From NCBI GenBank assembly GCA_900546265.1, contig URCA01000012.1:23439-87438 (forward strand): DNA of 64,000 nucleotides, in the 5' to 3' direction. Made by a program: the position numbers and the translations under genes. The notes beneath the pieces were generated by a model. It made no database searches. It was not told the origin of the DNA and saw only the letters and a list, made by a program, of their open reading frames with translations. How positions within the stretch are numbered: position 1 is the first letter of the stretch; each line of letters opens with the position of its first letter. Shown here one piece after another: positions 6,731-15,618 of the stretch. Source of the DNA: an uncultured Oscillospiraceae bacterium. Its GTDB lineage: Bacteria; Bacillota; Clostridia; Oscillospirales; Acutalibacteraceae.

Positions 6731-9292
6731 TTAGTTATCAAAATTGTGCAGCCGTTCAATGACCGTTTCATCAGAAGTCGCCTTGTAAACAATGGCGGGA
6801 ACGCTCAGGCAGATCACAAAGATTGCCGCAATCAAACCGATGACAAGTGCAACAGGGTACTCAAACACCGCATAGTTTGCTATGTGGGGAACGGCGTCCG
6901 CCACCAGCAGCAGAAACGCATTGCCGAAGGTCATAATCAGCAGCGTAGAGATGAGGGCATAAATACCGCCTTCCAAGGTCAGTATCTTCCTGATCTGCTT
7001 TTTCGTTGTGCCGATACTTTCCATCATGGCAAATTCATTTTTCCTTGCCACTACGCCGGTCAGCATCACATTGACAAAGTTAATCAAGCCGATGACAATG
7101 AGCAGAATCGCCGCGCCATTCCCTAACAGGTTGATAGAATAGAACGTCTGATTAAATAGTTCTTTCTGATTCACGGCAGATTTCATCTGCCACTCCGATG
7201 TGGTCAAGGTACTGTTGATTGCCTGCAATTCGCTGTCAATCTGTTCCAAGTCATTGAAATTCTTAATATCCACGCCGATTGCGGAAATGATCGATTCTTT
7301 CGTCAGGCGTTCCATACCCGCTTCGCTGACAAAGATGATATTGGGCACCATATAAATGTCCTTGCGTCTGCCAATACTATCGGAAAGATTATTCCCATAA
7401 TCGTCATAGTAAAAAGCTCCGTCGATTTTGAAATCGGTTGCCCTGCCGTCTGTACTGTCAGCGGTCAGCGTCAGTGTTTTACCCACCAAAGCGGTATTGG
7501 GAGCAAGATGTTCTGTATCTTTTCCTGCAATCGCTGTTTCGCCGCGCTTAAATGCTTCAATGTCAATGGGCGTATCCGGGTGCTTGGCATTGTATTCTTC
7601 CAACGCCTTGTCATCGTCAAGCGTTGTAATATAGCAGCCGTACTCACCGGCGTCAGCATACCCTTTCAGCGTCTCTATCATCTGTTCATAGGACTGCCCT
7701 TTGGACTTATATTTGCTGTCCTCATATTTGATTTTCATAAAACCTTCTAAAGCGGCTTCATCAAAGTTAATGCCTGCCCAGACGGTTTTTTGAACATCCA
7801 CATTTTCAATACCATTGACTTGCTTGATCTGTTCCACAAAGTGTTCATCAAACTGCGGTATTTCTTTATTGGGCTGTTCGGGCTGTTCAAACTGGATATC
7901 GTTGTATTCAAAGTGATAATCCATATATTCTTTAATAAAGTTTTCGGCATTCATACTTCCGATGACTCCATTTACGCCTAAGATCATTGTGATACCCATA
8001 AACAGGGACATAAACACAAGGATAGCGCGCTTTTTGTCACGGAATACATTGTGGAACGCCATCACGTGCAGCTTGCCGCCATTGGTAGAATTTCTGCTTT
8101 TGGTTTTCTTCGGCGCGAAGTTCTGAAATTTCAGCGCTTCCACAGGCGAAATTTTTGCTGCCGCTTTTGCCGGTGCGTTGCAGGCAATCCAAACCGTTAC
8201 CGCCGAAAAGAGGATAGACAGAATATAGATCGCCGGGTGGAAGAACACCTCGGCCTCCATCATCGACTTTCCTTGTTCAAAGCCCTCGTTCAAAACAAGA
8301 GGAACAATGCCAAAGGAAACGGCGGTAGCTAACAAAATACCAATGGGGATACCGATACAGGCAAACTTGACCGCCTGATTTTTAACCAGCGATTTGATCT
8401 GCGCCTGTGTTGTACCCAGCGTTTTCATCAAGCCGTAAAACCGGGTGTCCTTTGAAATGGAGATATACAGGACATTGTAAATAAGGAGATACCCGCTGCC
8501 GATGATGAAGAACACCAAAAGGATCGCCATTGCGATCACCGAGCCGCTTGATGATTTCATCGAAACCGCACCGCTGAAAGACTGGTTTTCGTTTAACTCC
8601 ACATCTCGTTGAATACGGTGAAAATCATCGGGCATTTTATTCAGCGACAAAGAGAGAACGCCGTCCCCAGCCACTGTGTAGCCTGCGTTTTTACAATACG
8701 CCTCGGAAACAAAGCCCATTCCCGTGCCTGTATAGGAATGGAACCAGCCGCTTAATGTGAAAGTCCTTTCCTGCCGACCGTTTTTATCATAGTAGGACAG
8801 AGGAATTTCCATATTCAGTTTCGGGTCTGTAATATCGAGTTGTGAAAGGGCGTCCTCCGACAGCATGATTTCATTTTCGCTTGCGGGGTATTTGCCCTCC
8901 AAATCCTTAATGGCTTCCTGGTAGTGTTTTTCCCATTCAGTGGTGTCGTAATACTGGAGCGCAATGGAAAGCTCACGCCCCTCGCCGTTCTCCTCGGCAA
9001 CCGAGCCGACCATATATTGCGTACCGACGGTTTTGACATAATCCAAGTTCCGGATCTGCTGTTCCTGCTCTGCCGTCGGCATCGCAAGGGATACATTCGC
9101 GGTTGTACCGGCTGTTCGCACCTGCATTAACTTCATATTTTCCATATAGTTAATGCCTAAACTGAACACTGTGGTGATCATAAAGGTAGTGAGGATGATT
9201 GCAAACACCGCAAACAGGTTACGGGTGCGGTTTGCTTTCATCATGCCTTTTTCCACTCGCTTGACTGCGCTTTTATTTCGGTTAGCGTGCAT
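6731..9292 (-). CDS. FtsX-like ABC transporter permease, antimicrobial-peptide type
   Basis: The permease has 853 residues. An N-terminal membrane segment (about 22-45) is followed by a large extracytoplasmic MacB-type domain, a three-helix FtsX block (about 255-370), a further helix and a second large extracellular domain (about 430-690). The last three-helix block is at about 705-845. This duplicated FtsX layout matches permeases of peptide-detoxification exporters. GGAGG lies before ATG 9292, which overlaps the ATPase stop by 11 bases. With the ATPase and the adjacent two-component pair it probably exports or dislodges antimicrobial peptides. The exact substrate cannot be inferred. Confidence 0.85.
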   Translation of the reverse strand: MHANRNKSAVKRVEKGMMKANRTRNLFAVFAIILTTFMITTVFSLGINYMENMKLMQVRTAGTTANVSLAMPTAEQEQQIRNLDYVKTVGTQYMVGSVAEENGEGRELSIALQYYDTTEWEKHYQEAIKDLEGKYPASENEIMLSEDALSQLDITDPKLNMEIPLSYYDKNGRQERTFTLSGWFHSYTGTGMGFVSEAYCKNAGYTVAGDGVLSLSLNKMPDDFHRIQRDVELNENQSFSGAVSMKSSSGSVIAMAILLVFFIIGSGYLLIYNVLYISISKDTRFYGLMKTLGTTQAQIKSLVKNQAVKFACIGIPIGILLATAVSFGIVPLVLNEGFEQGKSMMEAEVFFHPAIYILSILFSAVTVWIACNAPAKAAAKISPVEALKFQNFAPKKTKSRNSTNGGKLHVMAFHNVFRDKKRAILVFMSLFMGITMILGVNGVIGSMNAENFIKEYMDYHFEYNDIQFEQPEQPNKEIPQFDEHFVEQIKQVNGIENVDVQKTVWAGINFDEAALEGFMKIKYEDSKYKSKGQSYEQMIETLKGYADAGEYGCYITTLDDDKALEEYNAKHPDTPIDIEAFKRGETAIAGKDTEHLAPNTALVGKTLTLTADSTDGRATDFKIDGAFYYDDYGNNLSDSIGRRKDIYMVPNIIFVSEAGMERLTKESIISAIGVDIKNFNDLEQIDSELQAINSTLTTSEWQMKSAVNQKELFNQTFYSINLLGNGAAILLIVIGLINFVNVMLTGVVARKNEFAMMESIGTTKKQIRKILTLEGGIYALISTLLIMTFGNAFLLLVADAVPHIANYAVFEYPVALVIGLIAAIFVICLSVPAIVYKATSDETVIERLHNFDN

Positions 9293-9968
9293 ACTTCACA
9301 CCTCCCGAAACAACCTTGCCATCCTCAATGCGGATTGTGCGGTCTGCCATCTGAGCGATTTCCTCATTGTGGGTGATCATAATGGTGGTCTGGTGGAACT
9401 GGCGGCTGATAGCCTGCATCAGCAGGATTACATCCATACTGGTTTTGGAGTCCAGATTGCCGGTCGGTTCGTCGGCAAGAATAATGGCGGGCTTTGTTGC
9501 AAGGGCGCGGGCAATCGCCACTCTCTGCTGCTGACCGCCGGATAGGTTGTTTGGCATATTTTTGAGTTTTCGCTCCAAGCCGAGGATGTGGATAATCTCT
9601 TGCACAAAACCTGTATCGGTCTTGCCGCCGTCAATCTCAATGGGGTACACGATGTTCTCATACACATTGAGGACCGGGAGCAGATTGTAGTTCTGAAAGA
9701 CAAAGCCAATATTCCTGCGGCGGAAAATGGTTAATTCCTCGTCCTTCATTTTCAAAAGCTCTTTGCCCCGAATTGTGACGCTGCCGGAAGTGGGGCGGTC
9801 TAACCCGCCGATCATATTTAAGAGGGTGGATTTACCGCTGCCCGATGTACCGATGATAGCAACAAACTCGCCTTCTTCTACAGAGATAGACACCCCGTCC
9901 AAAGCGTGGACTTCGCTTTCTCCACTGCCATATATCTTGCGTAAATCTTTTGTTTCAAGGATTGCCAT
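9282..9968 (-). CDS. ABC transporter ATP-binding protein (MacB/LolD type)
   Basis: The protein has 228 residues. The Walker A motif is GTSGSGKS at 40-47, the Q-loop is FVFQNYNLLP, the signature is LSGGQQQR, the Walker B is AIILADEPTGNLDS, and the H-loop is MITHN. All catalytic elements are intact. ATG 9968 with GGAGG eight bases upstream is preferred over 9983. It powers the FtsX permease encoded immediately downstream with overlapping reading frames. Confidence 0.93.
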   Translation of the reverse strand: MAILETKDLRKIYGSGESEVHALDGVSISVEEGEFVAIIGTSGSGKSTLLNMIGGLDRPTSGSVTIRGKELLKMKDEELTIFRRRNIGFVFQNYNLLPVLNVYENIVYPIEIDGGKTDTGFVQEIIHILGLERKLKNMPNNLSGGQQQRVAIARALATKPAIILADEPTGNLDSKTSMDVILLMQAISRQFHQTTIMITHNEEIAQMADRTIRIEDGKVVSGGVKYAR

Positions 9969-10000
9969 AACTAAAACCTCCAAGTTCTTTTTATGATTTT

Positions 10001-10036
10001 AGTATAGCGGCCACTTCTTACAATCTCATTACAATC
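10001..10036 (-). promoter_or_regulatory. Response-regulator-controlled promoter of the ABC operon
   Basis: On the minus strand two GATTGTAA copies (plus-strand TTACAATC at 10018-10025 and 10029-10036) are spaced exactly 11 bp. The nearer one ends 11 bases before TATACT (plus-strand AGTATA 10001-10006). Tandem half-sites at one helical turn replacing the -35 box are the usual layout for OmpR-family activators. The likely binder is the regulator encoded at 5982-6647. Confidence 0.65.
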
Positions 10037-10446
10037 CATACTGAAAATAAAAAGGGTATAGTTGATCTTTAGTTTATTGGAATATCCATTTGTCTTTCGG
10101 TAAAACCAAAGTCTTTGCCCCAACAGCCCAATGATATGCGAAACCAGCGTAACGTCCTCTTGGGGATAAACACCGTTTGTGATCTGCAAAGCCACCTTCT
10201 CTATTTTTTCATGCTTGTTGGTGACATATCCCCAAACCTCTGAGATCATTGCCGCTGGCAATGGCTGCGCGTTCCGTTGGAACGCTGAAAAAATATAACC
10301 AAATAGAAGAACAAAAGAAAACTGCTATGCATCGGATAAACCTTTTGCATAGCAGTTGTTCTTTTTCCGTTTACCTGACATTCGTCATAAGTTTTGCAAT
10401 GTTTCCTTATGGGCTACTGCCTTCCGGCACGGGCCCTGTCTGTTTT
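10037..10446. other. Intergenic edge of the island
   Basis: This stretch of about 410 bases carries no gene I can support. It contains the upstream flank of the ABC promoter, a minus-strand open frame without family similarity, and a bidirectional hairpin at 10321-10358. The change from A+T-rich to G+C-rich composition occurs near 10420-10445. Confidence 0.5.
10321..10358. terminator. Bidirectional hairpin at the island edge
   Basis: AACTGCTATGCA pairs with TGCATAGCAGTT. A-rich sequence precedes it and GTTCTTTTT follows, so it can act as a terminator on either strand. It separates the acquired island from icd. Confidence 0.7.
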
Positions 10447-11649
10447 TTATTCCGCCAGCCGCGCGGCCACCGCGTCCAGGAACTCCATGGAGCCCACTGC
10501 CGTCTTGTTCGGCAGGGTGGACAGCAGCGCCAAATCCTTGGTCATCACGCCGTCCTCGATGGTGCCTAGGGTCGCGGCCTCCAGTCGGTCGGCGAAGGCT
10601 TCCAGGTCGGCCAGCCCGTCCAGCTGCGCCCGCTTGCGCAGTGCGCCCGACCAGGCGAAAATGGTGGCCACCGAGTTGGTGGAGGTGGCCTCCCCCTTCA
10701 GATGGCGGTAATAGTGCCGGGTGACGGTGCCGTGCGCCGCCTCATATTCGTATTTCCCGTCCGGGGAAACCAGCACGCTGGTCATCATGGCCAGAGAGCC
10801 GAAGGCCGTGGCCACCATGTCGCTCATCACGTCCCCGTCGTAGTTCTTGCAGGCCCAGATGAACCCGCCCTCCGACCGGATAACCCGGGCCACCGCGTCG
10901 TCGATGAGGGTGTAGAAATAGGTGATTCCCGCCTTCTCAAAAGCCTCCTTGTACTCCGCCTCGAAGATCTCGGCAAAGATGTCCTTAAACCGGTGATCGT
11001 AAATCTTCGAAATGGTGTCCTTGGTGGAGAACCACAGGTCCTGCTTAATCGACAGGGCGTAGCTGAAGCAGGAGCGGGCGAAGCTGCTGATGGACGCGTC
11101 TGTGTTGTGCATCCCCATGACCACGCCGCCGCCCGCGAAATCGTGGATCAGCCGGCGGGTCTCCCGTCCGTCCTTGCCGGTGACCACCAGCTCCGCCTTG
11201 GCCGCGTCCTCCACCCGGATTTCGGTGTTCTTGTAGATGTCACCATAGGCGTGACGGGCGATGGTGATGGGCTTCTTCCAAGTGGACACGCTGGGCGTGA
11301 TTCCCTTGACGATGACCGGCGCGCGGAACACTGTGCCATCGAGCATGGCCCGGATGGTGCCGTTGGGGCTCTTCCACATTTGTTTAAGGCCGTACTCCTC
11401 TACCCGCTGGGCGTTGGGGGTGATGGTGGCGCATTTGACGCCCACGCCGTATTTCTTGATGGCGTTGGCCGCGTCTACCGTCACCTGGTCGTCGGTGTCG
11501 TCCCGATGCCGCAGCCCCAGGTCGTAGTATTCGCATTGCAGATCCACAAACGGGGTCAGCAGCTTGTCTTTGATCCCCTGCCAGAGGATACGGGTCATTT
11601 CGTCCCCGTCCATCTCCACCAGCGGCGTCGTCATGGCAATTTTCTTCAT
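10447..11649 (-). CDS. icd: NADP-dependent isocitrate dehydrogenase
   Basis: The protein has 400 residues and starts MKKIAMTTPLVEMDGDEMTRI, the pattern of the type II (eukaryote-like homodimeric) NADP-IDH family rather than the E. coli type. Conserved substrate-binding parts are visible: KSPNGTIRAMLDGTVFR (about 93-109) and the metal-binding KNYDGDVMSD (about 268-277). EAAHGTVTRHYY is the coenzyme region. It converts isocitrate to 2-oxoglutarate plus NADPH and CO2, supplying glutamate precursors in an organism with a partial TCA cycle. It is monocistronic, and an AGGAGAGGA site precedes ATG. Confidence 0.95.
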   Translation of the reverse strand: MKKIAMTTPLVEMDGDEMTRILWQGIKDKLLTPFVDLQCEYYDLGLRHRDDTDDQVTVDAANAIKKYGVGVKCATITPNAQRVEEYGLKQMWKSPNGTIRAMLDGTVFRAPVIVKGITPSVSTWKKPITIARHAYGDIYKNTEIRVEDAAKAELVVTGKDGRETRRLIHDFAGGGVVMGMHNTDASISSFARSCFSYALSIKQDLWFSTKDTISKIYDHRFKDIFAEIFEAEYKEAFEKAGITYFYTLIDDAVARVIRSEGGFIWACKNYDGDVMSDMVATAFGSLAMMTSVLVSPDGKYEYEAAHGTVTRHYYRHLKGEATSTNSVATIFAWSGALRKRAQLDGLADLEAFADRLEAATLGTIEDGVMTKDLALLSTLPNKTAVGSMEFLDAVAARLAE

Positions 11650-11729
11650 ACGCGTCCTCTCCTTCTATGGTAGCATTCATTGACAAGGGCAAACCGTGCG
11701 GCCCCTTTGTCAACCGATGCTATGGTTTC

Positions 11730-12494
11730 TCAGTTGTTCTTCAGCCGGACGAATACCAGCCGGCTGTTTCCCGCGCTGGAGGGGCTGGACTGCACGTCCA
11801 GGATCCCCAGCGACTTAACAAACGGGGTCAGCTTTTTGAACCCGTAGTTGCGCACGTCAAACTCCGGAAACCGCTTAGGCAGCCGGTTGCCGATTTCCGC
11901 AATGGGTACCCACTCGTCCTCGTCGGACACCTCGTCCACGATGGTGAGGATGGCCCGCTTGATGGTGGACAGGGGCGTCATTTCCGATTCCACCGGCTCC
12001 ACCGGCGCCGGGGCGGCCTTGGGCTCCGGCTTGGGCCGGTTGGCCTGCTCGAGCACCTCCAGGTACTTGAACTTGTTGCAGGCCGCGATGAAAGCGTTGG
12101 GCGTCTTTTTCTCGCCCATCCCGATGACGTACATCCCCGACTCCCGCAGCCGCACCGCCAGCCGGGTGAAATCGCTGTCGCTCGACACCAGGCAGAAGCC
12201 CTCCACGTTCCCGGAATAGAGAATGTCCATCGCGTCGATGATCATGGCCGAGTCGGTGGCGTTTTTCCCCGTGGTGTACCCATACTGCTGAACCGGCGTG
12301 ATGGAATTGTCCAGCAGCACGTTTTTCCACGACCCCAGGGCCGATTTGGTGAAATCCCCGTAAATCCGCTTGTAGGTGGTGGTGCCGTCATTGGATAATT
12401 CGTCGAGAATATACTTGATGTATTTGTCTGACACGTTGTCCGCGTCGATGAGGACGGCCAACCGGCAATCCTTGGCGGAATGCTTGTCTTCCAT
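11730..12494 (-). CDS. NYN-domain ribonuclease-like protein with OST-HTH/LOTUS domain
   Basis: The protein has 254 residues. Its N-terminal PIN-like NYN domain shows LIDADN (residues 15-20), the acidic DFTKS region, DSAMIIDAMD (about 81-90) and VSSDSDF (about 103-109). These are the four acidic positions of a Mg-dependent RNase fold. A Pro/Ala/Glu linker (about 152-172) leads to a winged OST-HTH/LOTUS-like domain (about 175-250) containing IGNRLPKRFPEFD. NYN-LOTUS proteins are predicted RNA-binding nucleases; the cellular target here is unknown. GAAAGGAACGGATAT precedes the ATG. Confidence 0.85.
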   Translation of the reverse strand: MEDKHSAKDCRLAVLIDADNVSDKYIKYILDELSNDGTTTYKRIYGDFTKSALGSWKNVLLDNSITPVQQYGYTTGKNATDSAMIIDAMDILYSGNVEGFCLVSSDSDFTRLAVRLRESGMYVIGMGEKKTPNAFIAACNKFKYLEVLEQANRPKPEPKAAPAPVEPVESEMTPLSTIKRAILTIVDEVSDEDEWVPIAEIGNRLPKRFPEFDVRNYGFKKLTPFVKSLGILDVQSSPSSAGNSRLVFVRLKNN

Positions 12495-12513
12495 ATATCC
12501 GTTCCTTTCTTTG

Positions 12514-14169
12514 TTAGTCCAGCTTCCCCGCGTGGCGGAAATCGACGGCCGCGCCGTAGGCTCCGCCGTTGAAGGGGCGCAGGATGATGCCGCTGTTTTT
12601 CGCGGGGATGCCGATGGTCCGTTTCTGAAAATCCAGCGGGATGGAGGGGCATTCCTCCACCAGCAGCTTTTCCAGCGCGTCCACGTCCGCCCGGCTCACG
12701 TCTCCCACCGACAGCTTTTTGTACTGCTCGTCGAACCGTGCGCTGCTGTACTTGGCCAGGTTTCCTGCCGGCGCGTCGGACAGGAAGGCCGCCAGCCCGC
12801 CCATGGCGTACAGGGAGCCCCCCGTCTGGGCGCCGATGGCTATCTGATAATTTCCCACCTGGAGGCGGGCGCGCAGCTGGTCGGCGGGCACCGGATCCAG
12901 GGTGAAATACAGCGTCAGATGGCTCTGCCAGGACTGGATGACGTACCGCGCGAGGTTGATGCTGTAAGCGTCGTCGGCGCACAGCACCTTGAGCGCCGGC
13001 ATGGCGGTCAGCGAGAGGGCCGCCATCCCCTCGCTCAGCTCGCGGCGCGCCTTATCCCGGTCGGTGGTCACCGCCCGGGAATTGTCCGCGTTCCGGTAGG
13101 GCTCCGTCCCCTTCAGGATGGCGTCGGGGGCGATATACCCCTGGGCCGGGGTGCAGATGGTCTTGTCCAGCTGCTCCGCGATCCGATCGTAGGCCAGCGC
13201 GTCCCGCAGCGCCCGGCGGATAGAGGCGTTCGACAAAGCGGTCACGCTGTTGTTCAGCCAGACATACTCGATGGTGTCGTCCATGACCTCCAGATGGAAC
13301 GCCTGCTCCCGGGCCGCCTCCAGCTGATCCGGCCGCAGCGCCGCCGCGTCCAGCGTCCCGGCCAGCAGCGCCTCGCCCGTCTCCGCCTCCGGCTGGATGA
13401 CGTACCGCACCGTCGCCGGATACACGTCCTCCGCCTCGTGGTACTGCTCGTTCTTGTTCAGCAGCAGGGACTGGCCGTGGTTCCACGCCCCCAAGCTGAA
13501 CGGCCCGTTGGTCAGCACATAGGCCTTTTCCAGCCCGTACCGCCCGGCGGTGTACTCGAAGAATTCCCGGTTGCAGGGCATGAAGGGCGTCCCCGCCAGC
13601 TTAACGGGAAACCCCGCGTCCGCCTCGGTCAGCGTGATGGTCAGGGTGTCCTCGTCCACCGCCTTGACCCCCAGCTCCTCCGCCGCCTTTTTCCCTTCGC
13701 TAACGGCCTGCGCGTTCTGGATCCCGAACAGCTGGGCCGCCAGGGCCGACCCGGTTTCAGGCATCACCGCCCGCTGCATCCCGAACACGAAATCCGCGGC
13801 CGTCACCTTCACCGGCTGCTCCCAGACCGTGGGGGTTTCCCCCTTCTTCGCCTTGGGCAGGGTGCTCCAGTAGGATTCCTTCAGCCGGAAGGTGTACACC
13901 CGCCCGTCGTCGGAAACCGTCCAGTCCGCCGCCGCCGGCACCGCCTCGCCGTTCTCGTTCAGCCGGGCCAGTCCCTCGAACAGCGCCGCCACCAGCGTCA
14001 CCGACGCCGCGTCGGTGGAGACCTGGGGATCCAGCTGCCGCGGCTCCGCGCTCAGCGGGAAGCGAAAGCTCTTGCCCAGCGGCGTGTCCCTATGGCATCC
14101 CGCCAGCCCCAGCAGGGCTGCGCCCGCCAGCAGGACAGCCAGCAAGGATCTGCCCCATTTTCCGTGCAA
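12514..14169 (-). CDS. Peptide-binding lipoprotein of an ABC importer (OppA/SBP family 5)
   Basis: The protein has 551 residues. Its signal peptide ends in lipobox LAGC with the acylated Cys25. After it comes a family 5 solute-binding fold: LSAEPRQLDPQ at the mature start, ALFEGLARLNENGE, and VLTNGPFSLGAW. The start is TTG with AGGGGG upstream. It would capture oligopeptides outside the membrane, but no permease or ATPase genes are adjacent, so it must share a transporter encoded elsewhere or act as a receptor. It is transcribed from its own promoter, divergently from the TIM-barrel gene. Confidence 0.85.
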   Translation of the reverse strand: MHGKWGRSLLAVLLAGAALLGLAGCHRDTPLGKSFRFPLSAEPRQLDPQVSTDAASVTLVAALFEGLARLNENGEAVPAAADWTVSDDGRVYTFRLKESYWSTLPKAKKGETPTVWEQPVKVTAADFVFGMQRAVMPETGSALAAQLFGIQNAQAVSEGKKAAEELGVKAVDEDTLTITLTEADAGFPVKLAGTPFMPCNREFFEYTAGRYGLEKAYVLTNGPFSLGAWNHGQSLLLNKNEQYHEAEDVYPATVRYVIQPEAETGEALLAGTLDAAALRPDQLEAAREQAFHLEVMDDTIEYVWLNNSVTALSNASIRRALRDALAYDRIAEQLDKTICTPAQGYIAPDAILKGTEPYRNADNSRAVTTDRDKARRELSEGMAALSLTAMPALKVLCADDAYSINLARYVIQSWQSHLTLYFTLDPVPADQLRARLQVGNYQIAIGAQTGGSLYAMGGLAAFLSDAPAGNLAKYSSARFDEQYKKLSVGDVSRADVDALEKLLVEECPSIPLDFQKRTIGIPAKNSGIILRPFNGGAYGAAVDFRHAGKLD

Positions 14170-14210
14170 CAGCCTTCGCCCCCTTTCGTACCGTTCCTAT
14201 GAACCCTTTT

Positions 14211-14240
14211 ATTATACCAAGTGCGTCCCTGTATGTCCAA
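14211..14240 (-). promoter_or_regulatory. Promoter of the peptide-binding lipoprotein
   Basis: On the minus strand TTGGAC (plus 14235-14240) and TATAAT (plus 14211-14216) are separated by 18 bases, a near-consensus sigma-A promoter 42 bases before the TTG start. Confidence 0.7.
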
Positions 14241-14269
14241 TTGCATTTTTCTTAAATTCCTGATAAAAT
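14241..14269 (+). promoter_or_regulatory. Promoter of the TIM-barrel gene
   Basis: TTGCAT at 14241-14246 and TAAAAT at 14264-14269 with a 17-base spacer read away from the divergent promoter, back to back with it. Confidence 0.6.
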
Positions 14270-14375
14270 AGGTCCGTTTTCTTATCCAATCGGAGCGGCG
14301 GCCCCTTCTCCCCGCGTGGACGAGCCGCCATCCGGGTGAGTTGTGCCGCCCCATCGGGTGGAAAGGGGGAGCCGC

Positions 14376-15167
14376 ATGACAGGCTTCGGTATCTTCGCCT
14401 ATTTCGGGTACGATCTGCCCCTGGAGGAATCCCTGCGCCGCCTCGTCGCCGCCGGCTTCGATACCGTGTCCCTCTTCTGGGGCGCGTTCGACGGCGGCCC
14501 GCCCCTGCATCGTCAGCCGGAGCTGGCCCGCCGCGCCGGCCTGCGGGTTGAGAATGCCCACGCTCCCTTTGACGGGGTCAATGCCCTGTGGACGCCCGGC
14601 GACGACGGCGACCGCTACGCCGCCTCCCTTGTCGAGGCCCTGGAGGGCTGCGCCGCCTCCGGCGTCCCCGTCCTGGTGGCCCATCTGACGGACGGCCCCG
14701 CCCCGCCGCCGCCGTCTCCCCTGGGGATCGACCGCCTCCGGCGGGTGGAGGCCGCCGCCGAACGCCGCGGCGTTGTCCTCGCGCTGGAAAACCTGCGCCA
14801 CGCCGCCCATCTGCACGCCGCCCTGTCCGCGCTGACCGGCCCCTTCACCCGCTTCTGCTACGACAGCGGCCATCATTTCGGCTGGGGAAAGGGGGAGCCC
14901 TATCTGGAACGGTATGGCTCCCGCCTCGCCGCTCTCCATCTCCACGATAACGACGGCACGCGGGATCAGCACCTCCTGCCCTTTGACGGCGCCGTGGACT
15001 GGCCCGCTCTCATGGCCCGGCTGGCCGCGACTGGCTACGACGGGGCTCTCACCCTGGAGGTGCAGGCCTTCGGCCGGTACGAGCGGGCTATGTCCGTCTC
15101 CGCCTTTCTCGAGCGGGCCCATGCCGCCCTCGAGCGGCTGTATAAATGCCAAACGCCCCGGCGTTAA
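14376..15167 (+). CDS. Sugar phosphate isomerase/epimerase-like TIM-barrel protein
   Basis: The protein has 263 residues and belongs to the AP-endonuclease-2-like/xylose-isomerase-like barrel family. The probable metal ligands are in LALENLR (Glu on strand 5, about 137), CYDSGHHFGW (Asp-x-Gly-His, about 165-172), LHLHDNDGTRDQH (about 189-201) and LTLEV (last strand Glu, about 228). All are conserved, so an active metal-dependent isomerase or epimerase is likely; the substrate is unknown. GAAAGGGGG before ATG 14376 favours this start over an in-frame upstream one. The stop is followed by a terminator that also serves the convergent SDR remnant. Confidence 0.8.
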   Translation: MTGFGIFAYFGYDLPLEESLRRLVAAGFDTVSLFWGAFDGGPPLHRQPELARRAGLRVENAHAPFDGVNALWTPGDDGDRYAASLVEALEGCAASGVPVLVAHLTDGPAPPPPSPLGIDRLRRVEAAAERRGVVLALENLRHAAHLHAALSALTGPFTRFCYDSGHHFGWGKGEPYLERYGSRLAALHLHDNDGTRDQHLLPFDGAVDWPALMARLAATGYDGALTLEVQAFGRYERAMSVSAFLERAHAALERLYKCQTPRR

Positions 15168-15290
15168 GCCGGGGCGTCGTGCGTCAGGGCCGCAGGCCCA
15201 TGCCGCCTTCCAGGGTAATGGTCTCGCCGGACATGTATTTGAAGTCGGGGGACCCCAAATGCACGCACACCCGCCCGATGTCCAGCTCCG
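15153..15290. repeat. 138-bp direct repeat, left copy
   Basis: It matches 16898-17035 at 136 of 138 positions at a constant offset of 1,745 bases. The copy holds a terminator and the 3' end of the SDR gene found intact at the right copy. The two mismatches are in the terminator loop and in an SDR codon. Confidence 0.93.
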
Positions 15291-15295
15291 AATGG
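15184..15295 (-). pseudogene. Truncated 3' end of an SDR oxidoreductase gene
   Basis: This is the minus-strand copy of the last about 35 codons of the SDR gene at 16929-17708, ending with the same LEGGMGLRP and stop. Similarity ends at 15290, next to unrelated A+T-rich sequence, so the fragment has no start and is not a gene. Confidence 0.88.
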
Positions 15296-15365
15296 ATTTG
15301 TTGTGAGGGAAAGTCCTAAGGAAATTTCGCCCCTCATGCTTTGTGAAAAATAGCTCTGGAATCAG

Positions 15366-15394
15366 TTGACAAAAAATAAAAATTATTGTAACAT
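15366..15394 (+). promoter_or_regulatory. Promoter ahead of the TPP riboswitch
   Basis: A consensus TTGACA at 15366-15371 and TAACAT at 15389-15394 have a 17-base spacer. The aptamer begins about ten bases downstream. Confidence 0.75.
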
Positions 15395-15402
15395 ATAGAA
15401 AA

Positions 15403-15492
15403 CACAGGGGAGCTTGCAAAAGCAGGCTGAGAGGAAGTTGTGTGACTTCGACCCTTTACCTGATGCGGATAATGCCGCCGTAGGAAGTGATG
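15403..15492 (+). promoter_or_regulatory. TPP (THI-box) riboswitch aptamer
   Basis: The conserved elements appear in order and spacing: CAGGGGAGC, then GGCTGAGAGG (thiamine-sensing J3/2 region), then GACCCTTTACCTGAT, then CGGATAATGCCGCCGTAGGAAGT. The variable P3 hairpin lies between them. TPP riboswitches turn off thiamine synthesis and uptake genes when the coenzyme is plentiful. Here the next gene encodes an exported protein with no known link to thiamine. Confidence 0.93.
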
Positions 15493-15508
15493 AGGACGCT
15501 CATGTTCT

Positions 15509-15550
15509 AACGGGCGGAGAGAAGCCGTATCGGTTCCTCTCCGCCCGTTT
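15509..15550 (+). terminator. Expression-platform hairpin of the TPP riboswitch
   Basis: AACGGGCGGAGAG and CTCTCCGCCCGTT form a 13-bp stem followed by TTTATGTTT. It is placed 17 bases after the aptamer, as expected for a transcription-off riboswitch, although the T run is imperfect. Confidence 0.7.
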
Positions 15551-15618
15551 ATGTTTCTCCCCCCAGGGGAGTGATTGCAAAATTGATGTGTACCTAAAAA
15601 AACAGAAGGAGATGTGTA

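Larger units (their letters stand above)
4672..10446. other. A+T-rich acquired island with peptide-sensing/ABC export genes
   Basis: Between spoVT and the isocitrate dehydrogenase gene, base composition shifts visibly to A+T-rich and codon choice changes with it. All genes here lie on the minus strand and form one functional unit: ABC ATPase, FtsX permease, response regulator and histidine kinase. No integrase, transposase or clear terminal repeats are visible, so the entry route is unknown. Insertion by transfer is inferred from composition. Confidence 0.6.

Noticed and set aside
9971..10261. Open frame on the minus strand before the ABC operon, starting MPAAMISEVWGYV
   Set aside because: It overlaps the predicted response-regulator sites and promoter, its second half is low-quality sequence and it has no ribosome-binding site.
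10702..11673. Plus-strand frame opposite isocitrate dehydrogenase
   Set aside because: It is a shadow of a strongly conserved minus-strand gene.
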